Shown in pieces: positions 9,150-17,482 of a DNA stretch of 64,000 nucleotides (positions are counted from its first letter, which is position 1; each line of letters opens with the position of its first letter). The stretch spans positions 1-64,000 of the forward strand of contig NZ_MDJD01000047.1 in assembly GCF_001747085.1 (NCBI RefSeq). Reading direction: 5' to 3'. The notes beneath the pieces were generated by a model. The model saw nothing but the letters and a program-made list of their open reading frames with translations. It had not been told where the DNA came from and searched no databases. Position numbers and translations under genes: made by a program. Origin of the DNA: Flavivirga aquatica. Its GTDB lineage: Bacteria; Bacteroidota; Bacteroidia; Flavobacteriales; Flavobacteriaceae.

Positions 9150-9853
9150 TATTCAATAATCTCAACATTTCTAATAAATACGCTTTGTATTGGCCAATCG
9201 GAATCATCTGTTTTTACAGCAGCAATTTTATCTACAACATGCATGCCTTTTATAACACGTCCAAAAATAGTGTAGTCGCCATCTAAGTGATGTGCGCCAC
9301 CTTTTTGTTGTACAATAAAAAACTCATAAGGAGATGCTAGTTTGTAAGGGTTAGCAATTTCACTGCTAGGCATAGATATAACACCTCTGTCGTGTTTAAA
9401 ACCGCGTTTAGTATCCTTAGGGAGTAAATATCTGCCAATATGAGTGCGCTTTTTAATTGTTTTAGCATCATCTCCATTCCCCGCTTGAATCATAAAATTA
9501 TTAATAATACGATAGAATTGAGTGCCATTAAAATATTTCTGTTTGGTTAAGAAAATAAAATTAGAACGGTGAAATTTGGTTTCGTTGAATAGTAAAATAT
9601 CAATAGTTCCAAAATCGGTAGTAATTCGGACTTTATTTTCTTTGTGCTGCTTATCGTATTCTAGGAAAAAAGCTAAGGAGCTTTTAGAATCTAATCTTGG
9701 GTAAGTTCTTTCTGGTACTTTACTAATAGTTTTGTTAGTTTCTTTTTTATTAGGTTTTGCCGTTTCTATTTTTGGAGTAAACTTCTTTTTAGTTTGTTTG
9801 TCTTCACAACTAAATAGAACTAATAATAAACATAAAATACTAAGTAAGCGCAT
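9149..9853 (-). CDS. Cyclophilin-type peptidyl-prolyl isomerase lipoprotein
   Basis: The 234-residue protein begins with a lipoprotein signal (MRLLSILCLLLVLFSCEDK, Cys at 16), then a Lys/Thr-rich linker to about residue 60. The cyclophilin domain follows: VRITTDFGTIDILLF, FYRIINNFMIQAGNGD, RGVISMP, FFIVQQ, LDGDYTIFGRVIKGMHVVDKI. It should catalyse cis-trans proline isomerisation in the periplasm or on the outer membrane. Sequence in the active-site region is divergent but complete. It appears monocistronic. Confidence 0.9.
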   Translation of the reverse strand: MRLLSILCLLLVLFSCEDKQTKKKFTPKIETAKPNKKETNKTISKVPERTYPRLDSKSSLAFFLEYDKQHKENKVRITTDFGTIDILLFNETKFHRSNFIFLTKQKYFNGTQFYRIINNFMIQAGNGDDAKTIKKRTHIGRYLLPKDTKRGFKHDRGVISMPSSEIANPYKLASPYEFFIVQQKGGAHHLDGDYTIFGRVIKGMHVVDKIAAVKTDDSDWPIQSVFIRNVEIIE

Positions 9854-9880
9854 GTGTTAGTTTTATGTTCAAAGATAAAA

Positions 9881-9910
9881 AAAACGTCTAGATGGGGTTC
9901 TAGACGTTTT
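9881..9910 (-). terminator. Intrinsic terminator of the 9936-11225 gene
   Basis: AAAACGTCTAGA (9881-9892) pairs perfectly with TCTAGACGTTTT (9899-9910) around a 6-base loop. Read on the minus strand, the stem is followed by a T-run, just after the stop of the gene ending at 9936. Confidence 0.8.
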
Positions 9911-9935
9911 TGAATAAATAGTTTACAATTACTAA

Positions 9936-11225
9936 TTAATTTTTAATAATCCTTTTAATAACCAATTCCCCATTTTTAAGAGTTGTTCTAAGAATATAAA
10001 TACCCGTTGGATAGCTGCTTAAGTCTAAAGAAAATTCTTTGAGACTTGAAGATTTAGCATGGTTTTTTATATAAGTTCTTCCAAATTGATTACTTAATTC
10101 CCAAGATTCTATATTTTCTGTACTAGCGATATTAACGATGCTTGTTGTTGGGTTTGGGTGGAGTTTTATGATGTCTTCAATTTGTTGTTGAGTAATTGTT
10201 TTTGTCTGTTGTGATTCGATCAAACTTGATGAGTTATCGCAACCATCTATATAAGCTCTGAAACTAGAACCAGATTTGGCATGAAAGCCTAATAATAGTT
10301 TTATCGAATTACCTGCATCATATGCTGCATTAGCATTTGTATTAATGATATTACTTGCTTTTATAGTATCTTCTGCATCTTGAATATCAATTTGATTTTC
10401 AGGTACTTCTTTGTCGATTATTAATTCAGGTAAGCATGAACTTAATGTAATAAAATTAATATTAGAAGAATTAGCAAAATTAGTAATACCATTGCTGCAA
10501 CGTGTTCCAACCCTCCAATTATATGTTGTATTTGGGGTTAATCCAGAAATTGTTTGAGTTGTACTTGAGCTATTTGTGTTTATGTTAGTCCATGAACTAG
10601 AAGTGCTTTTTTTATATTGTGAATAATAACCATTATTACCAGATACAGTATTCCAATTAATTGTAGCACTAGTAGATGTAATATTTGTAGTAGTACGATT
10701 AGTAGGAGCTGCTAAAGAGCATGTTCTTATTACAGGACATCCATTATTAGAAGCAGGTCCAGATTGATTAGGACAGTCATCTATAGAATCTGGAGTGCCA
10801 TCTCCATCTGTGTCTGGAACAGGATCATTATTAATATAAGTAACATTAATATTTAATAAACCGGTATGAAAATTGCCTATTTCGTCGTTCCAGTCATGTC
10901 TAAACGTATAGTTGGTTGTTGTAGTTGTAGATACAGTTCTTTTAAACCTGAATTTTACAGTAACAACATCTCCAACATACATAGCTCCAGTACCAGGGTG
11001 AAGATTAAGGTACCCATTATCTGGAATTAGATTAGGGTTTATAAAATATGAGCTTGCTCCAGGGCTTGAACCATAACAGTTTAGTCTAATAGAGACTTCT
11101 AGTTCTTCACCAGAATTAACATTTACATTTTGTGTAGTAGGTGAGAAAGTAATGTTATTTGCTTGTATGCAAACAACATAAAATATGAAAAGTGTAGTTG
11201 TTATTATCTTTTTTATGTTTTTCAT
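9936..11225 (-). CDS. Secreted FN3 / thrombospondin-3 repeat protein with T9SS sorting tail
   Basis: The 429-residue protein begins with a Sec signal (MKNIKKIITTTLFIFYVVCIQA). An all-beta domain follows (about 25-130), then a thrombospondin type 3-like acidic segment (DTDGDGTPDSIDDCP), then a fibronectin type III domain (SATINWNTVSGNNGYY to the end of the NWRVGTRC strand). A C-terminal type A sorting domain (LHPNPTTSIVNI ... GELVIKRIIKN) directs export by the type IX system. It is probably a surface adhesin-like protein; no enzyme motif is visible. Confidence 0.85.
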   Translation of the reverse strand: MKNIKKIITTTLFIFYVVCIQANNITFSPTTQNVNVNSGEELEVSIRLNCYGSSPGASSYFINPNLIPDNGYLNLHPGTGAMYVGDVVTVKFRFKRTVSTTTTTNYTFRHDWNDEIGNFHTGLLNINVTYINNDPVPDTDGDGTPDSIDDCPNQSGPASNNGCPVIRTCSLAAPTNRTTTNITSTSATINWNTVSGNNGYYSQYKKSTSSSWTNINTNSSSTTQTISGLTPNTTYNWRVGTRCSNGITNFANSSNINFITLSSCLPELIIDKEVPENQIDIQDAEDTIKASNIINTNANAAYDAGNSIKLLLGFHAKSGSSFRAYIDGCDNSSSLIESQQTKTITQQQIEDIIKLHPNPTTSIVNIASTENIESWELSNQFGRTYIKNHAKSSSLKEFSLDLSSYPTGIYILRTTLKNGELVIKRIIKN

Positions 11226-11400
11226 AATAGCGTATATTTAAAAATGAAGCGATTGTATTTTAATTTGTTTTTCATAATTCATTTGAATTATTATACTTTT
11301 TAAGGTATGTAGTATTGATTTCATTTAAAACAATAGAATCCCACTTCATGCATTTTTGCATAAGTTATATGGTTTTCTATAATTAATATTTAGAAATAAA

Positions 11401-11432
11401 TAAGGCTGACTAATTAGTATTAATCAGCCTTA
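11401..11432. terminator. Hairpin terminator after the 11461-12399 gene
   Basis: TAAGGCTGA (11401-11409) pairs with TCAGCCTTA (11424-11432), and inner TAAT/ATTA bases extend the stem. It lies 30 bp past the stop of the minus-strand gene ending at 11461. Confidence 0.7.
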
Positions 11433-11460
11433 TATTAAGGATGTAGGTAGAGTATTTACT

Positions 11461-12399
11461 CTATTTTGCTATTTGAGTCTCTAAAGCTTTAATACGCTTT
11501 TCTTGTTCGATGGTATAAAGTGTTAATTCTTCTATTTTTTGTAAAAGTATAACGCTCATTTCTTTAAGTTGTAATCCATCTTCTTTTAATGTTGCAGCAC
11601 TAGGTACTTCTGGTAAGTGATGGTTGTTTTTTGTGTATGTTTCAACCTCTTCAAGAGTTGGCATTACATAGTTCGATTTTAAGTTAGAAGCACCTGTGTA
11701 ATATTTTTCAAAAACGTAATCTGGAGCAGCAGCGTTTAAAACAACTTCTACTTCTTCACAAAGTATTTTTCCGTCTACAGTTAATTTTTCGCTTGGGTTT
11801 GTAAGGCCTATGCCTACGTTTCCATTAGATGAAATAGCCATATGCTCTTTTGATGAATCACCTGAACCTAAAATGAGCTTTCCAACAGACCATAATTTCA
11901 TATTGTCATCTATATCTTTATTCAATGATCCAATACCTGTTATGACAACTTGAGAATTACAACGGATATTACCATTAACATGTAATTTAGCTGTTGGGTT
12001 TGTTGTTCCAATTCCGACATTGCCATCAGGTAATAATGATAATTTTTCAACTAAAGGGTTATTGTTGGGATTTGTGCCATTTTTTTGCACAAAAAAACCA
12101 AGTCTATCTCCCGCATTACCATGACCATTCATTATTGAAGAAATTTTTGAAGTTGCTACAGACTTGCCATGGCCTGTCTTAAATTCTAATGATGTAGACA
12201 TGTTGGAAGTCCATGTTGAATTAGTTAATCTTAAGGCTATTAGGTCTTTGCTGCTATTGTCAACTACATCTAATTTTGCAATTGGATTTGTAGTTCCTAT
12301 ACCTACTTTACCTGTAACAGGAAACGTATTGTTTTGAGCATTTGCAGTTACAACAAAAAGAATAAAAAGCGTCAAGCAGTTTAAATGTAATTTTTTCAT
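11461..12399 (-). CDS. Secreted tail-fibre-like repeat protein
   Basis: The 312-residue protein starts with a signal peptide (LFILFVVTANAQ). It contains three spaced repeats of the form G-x-VGIGTTNP-x-A-x-L (near residues 31, 128 and 195) that are typical of Bacteroidetes fibre-like proteins. The C-terminal module has YVMPTLEEVETYTKNNHHLP and LKEMSVILLQKIEELT followed by a coiled coil. Such proteins are usually annotated as tail-fibre domain proteins, but here the setting is chromosomal and the protein is secreted, so a trimeric surface fibre is more likely than a phage part. Confidence 0.75.
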   Translation of the reverse strand: MKKLHLNCLTLFILFVVTANAQNNTFPVTGKVGIGTTNPIAKLDVVDNSSKDLIALRLTNSTWTSNMSTSLEFKTGHGKSVATSKISSIMNGHGNAGDRLGFFVQKNGTNPNNNPLVEKLSLLPDGNVGIGTTNPTAKLHVNGNIRCNSQVVITGIGSLNKDIDDNMKLWSVGKLILGSGDSSKEHMAISSNGNVGIGLTNPSEKLTVDGKILCEEVEVVLNAAAPDYVFEKYYTGASNLKSNYVMPTLEEVETYTKNNHHLPEVPSAATLKEDGLQLKEMSVILLQKIEELTLYTIEQEKRIKALETQIAK

Positions 12400-12438
12400 G
12401 ATAATATTTATTTTAAGAGTTATTTATTGATGAATGTT

Positions 12439-13053
12439 TTATTGTTTGACTATTGTTTTTGTAAATATGTCTCCATTTTCTATTTGGACTTTTAGTATAT
12501 AAATGTCGTTTTCTAAATGGGTTAATGGTATTTCATTATTTGTAAGTACTACGTTTTTTACTTCTGTGATTAAAGTTCCAAGCATATCAAAAATACTATA
12601 GTGTATAATAGGAGAACTTAGCTCTTCTATTGTTAAACTTTGTATGTTAGAATTATAACTAGATTTTAGGGTTTTAATATTTTTTCTACTATCACCTCCA
12701 TTACCACCTATTTTAGTTTTGCGAAGTAATGGTCGTTTTTTATTATGTATAGTTTTACTTAGTGTTCTATCTATTCCAGGGACTATTCTTACAGAGGATG
12801 TTCCTGGTGTTATACGTATTTTCCCGTCAGAACGAATATCAGCGGTAATTATGGAGCCTTTAGAGCCGTCTTCTGGAAGAGATGTTATTGTAATATCTTC
12901 AGAGCAGTCTTTGATGATTTCTCCTATCCCATGAAAATAAGTTCCACATTCTATGGTAAACAATTTTACATAGTTTTTGAAACTGAGCGTCAAATAAAGG
13001 CTTATTAGTAAAATAAAGCTGAGTATTGGTTTGATTGAAAGTTTGTTTTTCAT
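12439..13053 (-). CDS. Small secreted protein with T9SS-like C-terminal domain
   Basis: I choose the ATG at 13053 (204 residues) because it gives a clean signal peptide (MKNKLSIKPILSFILLISLY); a start 45 bp upstream is possible. The middle has no recognised domain. The last 60 residues (YSIFDMLGTLI ... GDIFTKTIVKQ) match a type A sorting domain, so secretion by the type IX system is likely. It lies about 40 bp upstream of the fibre-like gene and may share its transcript. Function unknown. Confidence 0.7.
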   Translation of the reverse strand: MKNKLSIKPILSFILLISLYLTLSFKNYVKLFTIECGTYFHGIGEIIKDCSEDITITSLPEDGSKGSIITADIRSDGKIRITPGTSSVRIVPGIDRTLSKTIHNKKRPLLRKTKIGGNGGDSRKNIKTLKSSYNSNIQSLTIEELSSPIIHYSIFDMLGTLITEVKNVVLTNNEIPLTHLENDIYILKVQIENGDIFTKTIVKQ

Positions 13054-13089
13054 AATAATGACAAATTTATATGTGTTAATTAAATAAGG

Positions 13090-13111
13090 AAATACCATAT
13101 TTATGGTATTT
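13090..13111. promoter_or_regulatory. Perfect dyad between divergent genes
   Basis: AAATACCATA (13090-13099) and TATGGTATTT (13102-13111) form a 10-bp inverted repeat around two bases. It lies in the short gap between the secreted-protein gene (minus) and the kinase gene (plus), the right place for a shared operator. No regulator can be named. Confidence 0.4.
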
Positions 13112-13139
13112 TTAAGCCTAATTTTTAAATATTATACTT

Positions 13140-15062
13140 TTGATTAAAACCTTAAGAGTATTAGGTTGCTCTATACTATTTATTAACATTGTTAATGCTC
13201 AAGGTGTTGAAAATATTAAAGCGTTAAACCGTTCTTTTGAAGAAGTAATTTATACTAATTTTAATGAAGCCAAAAGTATAGCATTACAGGCGGTTTCGGA
13301 AAGTGAAAAGGTGTTAAATGATACTTTGTTATTAGAATCGTATGATCATTTAAGTAAAATATATTTACAATTTAAATCACTAGATTCTTCATTATTCTAT
13401 TGTAATAAAGCATTAACATATGCTACTAAGTTACATTTTCCTGAAAAAGAATCTATGTTGTATAATAGAAAAGGGAAATTGGCTAGAGCAAATAGTGATT
13501 TCAAAGGATCTTTGAGCTTTCATAAAAAGGCATTGAGCATAGCAAAGTCCCATGATTTAGCCCAGTTAGAAGTAGATATTAATAATAGTTATGCATTATT
13601 ATATAGAAATAGGTTAGAAATTGGTAAAGCTTTTAAATCATTAGAGAAAGCTATAGATATAGCTTTATTAAATAAATATCAAAAAGGCTTATCCGAAAGT
13701 TATAATATAAAAGGACTTTTGTTTTATGATACGCATAAGGATAGTACAATCTTTTATTATAATAAAGGGCTTAAAATTGCAAGACAAAACAATGATAAGT
13801 ATTTAGAAGGAATTTTACTATCTAATATTGGAGATTTATATCTGAATATTGAAAATTATAATAAAGCTATTGTTTATTTAGAACAAGCAGAACATATTTC
13901 GAAAACTATAGGAAATAAGACGACACTTTATTATGTAAATATGTCTCAAGCTATATATAACGAGTCTACAGGGCAGTTTTCTGAGGCTATTAAATGTTAT
14001 GAAAAGGTGTTAAGTGATTATAAAACGTTATTAAATGATTTTCAAAGAAGAAGAGTGTACTGGTTACTATCTGGAGCTTTGTGGAATAATGATGAATTAG
14101 GAGAAGCCTTTTATTATCAAGAAAAGTATATTTTTTTGAACGATAGTATTTTTAATACTGAAAAAGAAAAAGAATTTCAGACGCTACAAACCCAATACGA
14201 AGTAGAAAAAAAGGATAACCAAATTGTACTATTAGAAAAAGAAGGTGAACTAGCCAGAACACGTCGAAATTGGATTATTGTTAGTGCTATTTTACTCGCT
14301 ATACCATTATTAGGCTTGTTTTTGTTTTACAGGCATCGGGCGAAAACGCAAAAAACAATTAGATTACAAGAGCATAAACTTCATGAAAAAGAAAAAGAAC
14401 GTTTAGAGCAAGAACAAAAATTAAAAGCAACACAAGCTTTAATAGAAGGGCAGGATAAGGAACGAGACCGTATAGCAAAAGAACTTCATGATGGAATAGG
14501 AGGCGAATTAGCAAGCATTAATTTAAGCTTGTCTCATTTAAATCTAGATTTAAATAACGAATCGATAACAGAAGTTAATCATTCATTAAAAAAGACGTTT
14601 AGAGAATTACGTGCATTATCACACGATTTAAGTTCTAACTATCATAAAGATAAATCGTTCAATCATTTATTGGGAGAGTTAAAACAAAAATATGAACAAA
14701 GTAAATTGTTTACTATGGAAATTTCGGTTTTTCCACAAGAATGTTTACAAGAATTAAATGCACATGCAAAACATAATTTATACCGTATTATACAGGAGCT
14801 TTTAGCCAATATAGCTAAGCATGCAAAAGCGCAGTTAGTGCAGTTATCATTTAATAAACATGATAATGTATTAGTTATGATATTAGAAGACGATGGTAAG
14901 GGGTTCGATGTCGATAAGCAAAAAAATGGTATTGGAATTAAAAATATTAAACAACGTTTAGAAAGTATTAATGCGACATTTACTATAGATAGCACTATAG
15001 GTAAAGGGACATCTGTAATTATAGAAAATCCAATAGATAAAAATAAACTTCATGAAGATTAA
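13140..15062 (+). CDS. TPR-containing NarX-type sensor histidine kinase
   Basis: The 640-residue protein starts at a TTG codon, which gives a good signal peptide (VLGCSILFINIVNAQ). Residues about 25-360 form tetratricopeptide repeats that should sit in the periplasm. One membrane helix (NWIIVSAILLAIPLLGLFLF, about 378-397) precedes a coiled coil and a HisKA_3 dimerisation domain with the phospho-accepting His in RIAKELHDGIGGELA (about residue 450). The ATPase domain shows HNLYRIIQELLANIAKHA and DDGKGFD with GIGIKNIKQRLE. It overlaps the response regulator by 11 bp, so the two form a two-component pair. Confidence 0.92.
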   Translation: MIKTLRVLGCSILFINIVNAQGVENIKALNRSFEEVIYTNFNEAKSIALQAVSESEKVLNDTLLLESYDHLSKIYLQFKSLDSSLFYCNKALTYATKLHFPEKESMLYNRKGKLARANSDFKGSLSFHKKALSIAKSHDLAQLEVDINNSYALLYRNRLEIGKAFKSLEKAIDIALLNKYQKGLSESYNIKGLLFYDTHKDSTIFYYNKGLKIARQNNDKYLEGILLSNIGDLYLNIENYNKAIVYLEQAEHISKTIGNKTTLYYVNMSQAIYNESTGQFSEAIKCYEKVLSDYKTLLNDFQRRRVYWLLSGALWNNDELGEAFYYQEKYIFLNDSIFNTEKEKEFQTLQTQYEVEKKDNQIVLLEKEGELARTRRNWIIVSAILLAIPLLGLFLFYRHRAKTQKTIRLQEHKLHEKEKERLEQEQKLKATQALIEGQDKERDRIAKELHDGIGGELASINLSLSHLNLDLNNESITEVNHSLKKTFRELRALSHDLSSNYHKDKSFNHLLGELKQKYEQSKLFTMEISVFPQECLQELNAHAKHNLYRIIQELLANIAKHAKAQLVQLSFNKHDNVLVMILEDDGKGFDVDKQKNGIGIKNIKQRLESINATFTIDSTIGKGTSVIIENPIDKNKLHED

Positions 15063-15660
15063 TTTGGTAGTAGTAGACGATCACAGCATGTTTTTAGATG
15101 GTATATCCGCAGTACTTTCTAAAGAGGAAAATATAAATATTATAGGGGTTTATAATAATGCAAAAGATGCTTTAAATATATTAGATACCCATATGCCAGA
15201 TTTATTAATAACTGATATTTCTATGCCAGAAATTAATGGATTAGAGTTTGTAAAGATGGTGAATGAAAAGTATCCAGATTTAAAAATTTTAGTAATAAGT
15301 ATGTTTAAACAAATACAAACATTTGAAGGCATAAACGGGTATTTGTTAAAAGAAACAAGTAGTGAACAATTATTATTAGCCATTGATAGAATAGTGATTC
15401 ATGACGAAAAGTACTTTTATAAAGACTACGAAAAAGGAAATAATGTATTAAATTTTCATAATGCTATACTTTCTGCAAGAGAAAAGGATATTGTCTGTTT
15501 AATGGCAAAAGAATTAACAACCGATGAAATTGCGGGACAGTTATTTTTAAGTAGATATACCATAGAGACCCATAAGAAGAATATATATTTAAAATTACAA
15601 GTAAATAATGCAGCGGGGCTAATAAAAAAAGCCGTTTATTTAGGCTATATTAATGAGTAA
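15052..15660 (+). CDS. NarL/FixJ-type response regulator
   Basis: The 202-residue protein has an N-terminal receiver with the acidic pair D9-D10, phospho-acceptor D55 (LLITDISMPEINGLEFV) and the conserved Lys in GYLLKETS. The C-terminal LuxR-type helix-turn-helix (about 140-200) reads LSAREKDIVCLMAKELTTDE, with IETHKKNIYLKL. It is the partner of the TPR kinase. Its 3' third, from about 15331, is duplicated in decayed form at 29068-29392, on the far side of the island. Confidence 0.92.
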   Translation: MKINLVVVDDHSMFLDGISAVLSKEENINIIGVYNNAKDALNILDTHMPDLLITDISMPEINGLEFVKMVNEKYPDLKILVISMFKQIQTFEGINGYLLKETSSEQLLLAIDRIVIHDEKYFYKDYEKGNNVLNFHNAILSAREKDIVCLMAKELTTDEIAGQLFLSRYTIETHKKNIYLKLQVNNAAGLIKKAVYLGYINE

Positions 15661-15852
15661 CATATGAATAAATGAATTTTTAAAATCGCTATCAAAAATA
15701 AAAAATATAGAGCTTCCTGCCGAAGTATCACATTTTAGAATGGTGCCACCATTCCGTCAAGAGTTTCTAAAAAACAAAAAGAAGCTATTAAAAAAGTAGG
15801 CGTGTTAGTCTTGTTTTATCCAGATATTCATCATAGAACTAGGTTTGTATTA
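15331..15852 (+). repeat. Left copy of the island-flanking direct repeat
   Basis: This block covers the response-regulator 3' end and a Nudix gene 5' fragment. It is repeated in the same orientation at 29068-29606. Identity is highest across the junction: about 15551-15685 differs from the right copy at only a few positions. Left copy: regulator intact, Nudix broken; right copy: the reverse. Confidence 0.85.
15672..15852 (+). pseudogene. 5' fragment of the Nudix hydrolase gene (left copy)
   Basis: The segment aligns with the first 200 or so bases of the intact gene at 29404. A 10-bp deletion right after the ATG makes the fourth codon TAA, a base is missing from the A-run after the codons for EFLK, and nine bases of the AKKAKKAG region are gone. 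Similarity stops near 15852, before the Nudix box. It is part of the flanking repeat. Confidence 0.85.
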
Positions 15853-15914
15853 AAAATTATATGTTTTTGATAGTTTTTTTCTTTGGGTAAATTATTAATA
15901 TAAAATTAAAAAAA

Positions 15915-16055
15915 ATGAAAAATTCAAAACCAATTAGTTTTATATTTCTTCGCAAGAAGCACCTAACGAAGAATTCGGTACAGCAATAAAGGAATAACAG
16001 CAGCAGCTGGTTGTTTATTTCTACTTGCTGTAGTAGCAGTTCTATTGAGGTTTAA
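15915..16055 (+). pseudogene. Decayed single-unit RiPP precursor paralogue
   Basis: The segment begins MKNSKPISF like the intact precursor (MKNEKSISF), loses one T, and continues in another frame as YISSQEAPNEEFGTAI. After one or two more shifts it reads TAAAGC and then STCCSSSSIEV before a TAA. So the ancestor had the same leader and EFGTA block but a different core and only one unit. About 45 bp of upstream sequence and the downstream hairpin (16074-16108) also match the flanks of the intact gene at 17108, showing a gene-plus-flank duplication. Confidence 0.75.
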
Positions 16056-16073
16056 GAATGAGCCTTAGTTAGT

Positions 16074-16108
16074 GTTGCTATCTTTTTATCTATAAAGGAT
16101 GATGCAAC
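16074..16108 (+). promoter_or_regulatory. Decayed copy of the precursor downstream hairpin
   Basis: GTTGC (16074-16078) and GCAAC (16104-16108) bracket a partly paired segment equivalent to the hairpin at 17381-17417, including the shared ATGCAACTCTACT stretch on the right. It marks the 3' end of the duplicated unit. Confidence 0.5.
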
Positions 16109-16169
16109 TCTACTTAAACAGAACTCAGGTTAACTGAACTCCTTTGGACTTAAAGTCACCTCTTTAATC

Positions 16170-16516
16170 ATTACTCAATTATAATTTTTTACATTACCAT
16201 TGTTTTGTCTTCAATGATGCTCCAAATATTCATTAACTATTTTACCAGTAATATTTCCAGTCTCCCCCAAGTAACCAAAGCTAACGCCCAAAAAATAACA
16301 GTCCAATATTTCTTTTAAGGAAGGAAATTATTGTTGAATTTTTCTTATGTATTCTGCTTTTTAATATTTACCGATCTTGAGCATCACATATTTGTAGTAA
16401 AAGTGGGAACAACGAATCTGCATATCTCTTTTTTAAATAGGATAACGATATTTTGTATTCCAAACTATATAAATAGTCAACCGAGTAATACTATGCCCAC
16501 TTGATCTTTGTTCAGA
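16170..16516 (-). pseudogene. IS200/IS605-family TnpA transposase remnant
   Basis: Across frames the minus strand reads HSITRLTIYIVWNTKYRYPI, then a degraded QICDAQD, ILK region, then FGYLGETGNITGKIVNEYL ending EHH. These correspond to the N-terminal, middle and C-terminal signatures of the short HUH (Y1) transposases of IS200/IS605. The segment that should hold the HUH pair and catalytic Tyr is largely deleted, and several stops interrupt it, so it is inactive. No clear element ends were found. Confidence 0.65.
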
Positions 16517-17107
16517 TAAAAAAACAAAGGGAAGTAAGTGTTTTTAGATGCTAAAGTGAAATGTACTAAAACACATAGTTTTAACTTATACAGTCACTTT
16601 AGTTTGCTATGAGAAAGTAATGTAGAGGAAATTAGATGGATCAACTTTACAGAACATACTATCAGGAGATAAATATGGTAAATAATAGCTAATCTTTATT
16701 ACTTAAATTGTATTTATAGAAAGAATGCTACTACGTGTAAATGGAGTATTTTTTTAAGTAACTGTAAATTAAATACTTGTTTATGACTGTTTTTAAGTTT
16801 TTATCAATGTCATGACAATATGAACAGGACAAAAATTATACTTTATTGAAATTGATGATTTGGCATTAAAATGATGTTTTTTAATGGTTTTGTTTCGTTT
16901 TTTGTTTATAGTTCGTTGTTAATTTTCAATTATTTTATTGTTTTCTTATTAATATTATAAAATTTTAATCAAAACTAAGTTGTTGATTTTCAATACATTA
17001 TTTTATATCTCTGTAGGGTTAAATTATATAATACGTGTATACACTTAGAATATGTTTTATAAAAGGTTTTTTCTTTGAATCAATTATTAATATAAAATTT
17101 TTTAAAA
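16517..17107. other. Non-coding stretch upstream of the precursor gene
   Basis: No reading frame with recognisable coding potential was seen. There is a 9-bp inverted repeat, CTAAAGTGA (16551-16559) and TCACTTTAG (16594-16602), of unknown meaning. The last 45 bp before the precursor start (a T-rich block, CTTTG, then TTATTAATATAAAATT) are shared with the decayed precursor at 15915, so they probably include its expression signals. I cannot place the promoter precisely. Confidence 0.5.
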
Positions 17108-17350
17108 ATGAAAAATGAAAAATCAATTAGTTTTTATGCTTCTCAACAAGAAGTGTCAAATGCAGAATTCGGTACAGCTTTAACAGCTGGAGCATGTAGT
17201 ACATGTTCTAGTTCTTGTGGGGTAAGTATGGAAGAAAAGACAATTAACCATTATTCCTCAAATCAAGAAATCGAAGATGAGTTCGGTACAGCTTTAACCG
17301 CTGGTGCTTGTTCTTCTACTTGTAGTAGTTGTGGTACTTCTATGGTTTAA
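17108..17350 (+). CDS. Double-headed azole-type RiPP precursor peptide
   Basis: The 80-residue peptide has two leader-plus-core units. Unit 1 (residues 1-41) contains EFGTALTAGAC at 20-30 and core CSTCSSSCGVSM. Unit 2 (41-80) contains the same EFGTALTAGAC at 58-68 and core CSSTCSSCGTSMV. The leaders also align (ISFYASQQE and INHYSSNQE). Cysteines are C30, C33, C37 and C68, C72, C75. Cys/Ser/Thr-dense tails next to YcaO and SagB-type genes are the signature of thiazole/oxazole-modified peptides; removal after GA, just before the first Cys of each unit, is a guess. Met41 aligns with Met1, so unit 2 could also be started internally or derive from fusion of two genes. Confidence 0.85.
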   Translation: MKNEKSISFYASQQEVSNAEFGTALTAGACSTCSSSCGVSMEEKTINHYSSNQEIEDEFGTALTAGACSSTCSSCGTSMV

Positions 17351-17380
17351 GATTAACCTTAGTTTTTGTTAGTAGTAATA

Positions 17381-17417
17381 GTTGTGTCATCTTTTCATCT
17401 AGAAAAGGTGATGCAAC
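17381..17417 (+). promoter_or_regulatory. Long RNA hairpin between precursor and modification operon
   Basis: GTTGTGTCATCTTTTC (17381-17396) and GAAAAGGTGATGCAAC (17402-17417) pair over 16 positions with three G-U wobbles and a 5-base loop. No T-run follows, so it is not a classical terminator. It could stabilise the precursor mRNA, or partially attenuate transcription so that precursor exceeds enzymes. A decayed copy follows the precursor pseudogene. Confidence 0.6.
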
Positions 17418-17482
17418 TCTACTAAAAACAGAGCTTATGTTAAATAAAAAAGGACAATCACTTTTAGTAAGAAACACAAAAC

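Noticed and set aside
11461-12399. Phage tail fibre gene marking a prophage
   Set aside because: No other phage genes are near, and the protein has a Sec signal peptide. The GIGTTNP repeats are common in secreted Bacteroidetes proteins.
16551-16602. Terminal inverted repeats of an intact IS around CTAAAGTGA/TCACTTTAG
   Set aside because: The arms are only 9 bp and 34 bp apart, with no gene between them; too little to support an element.
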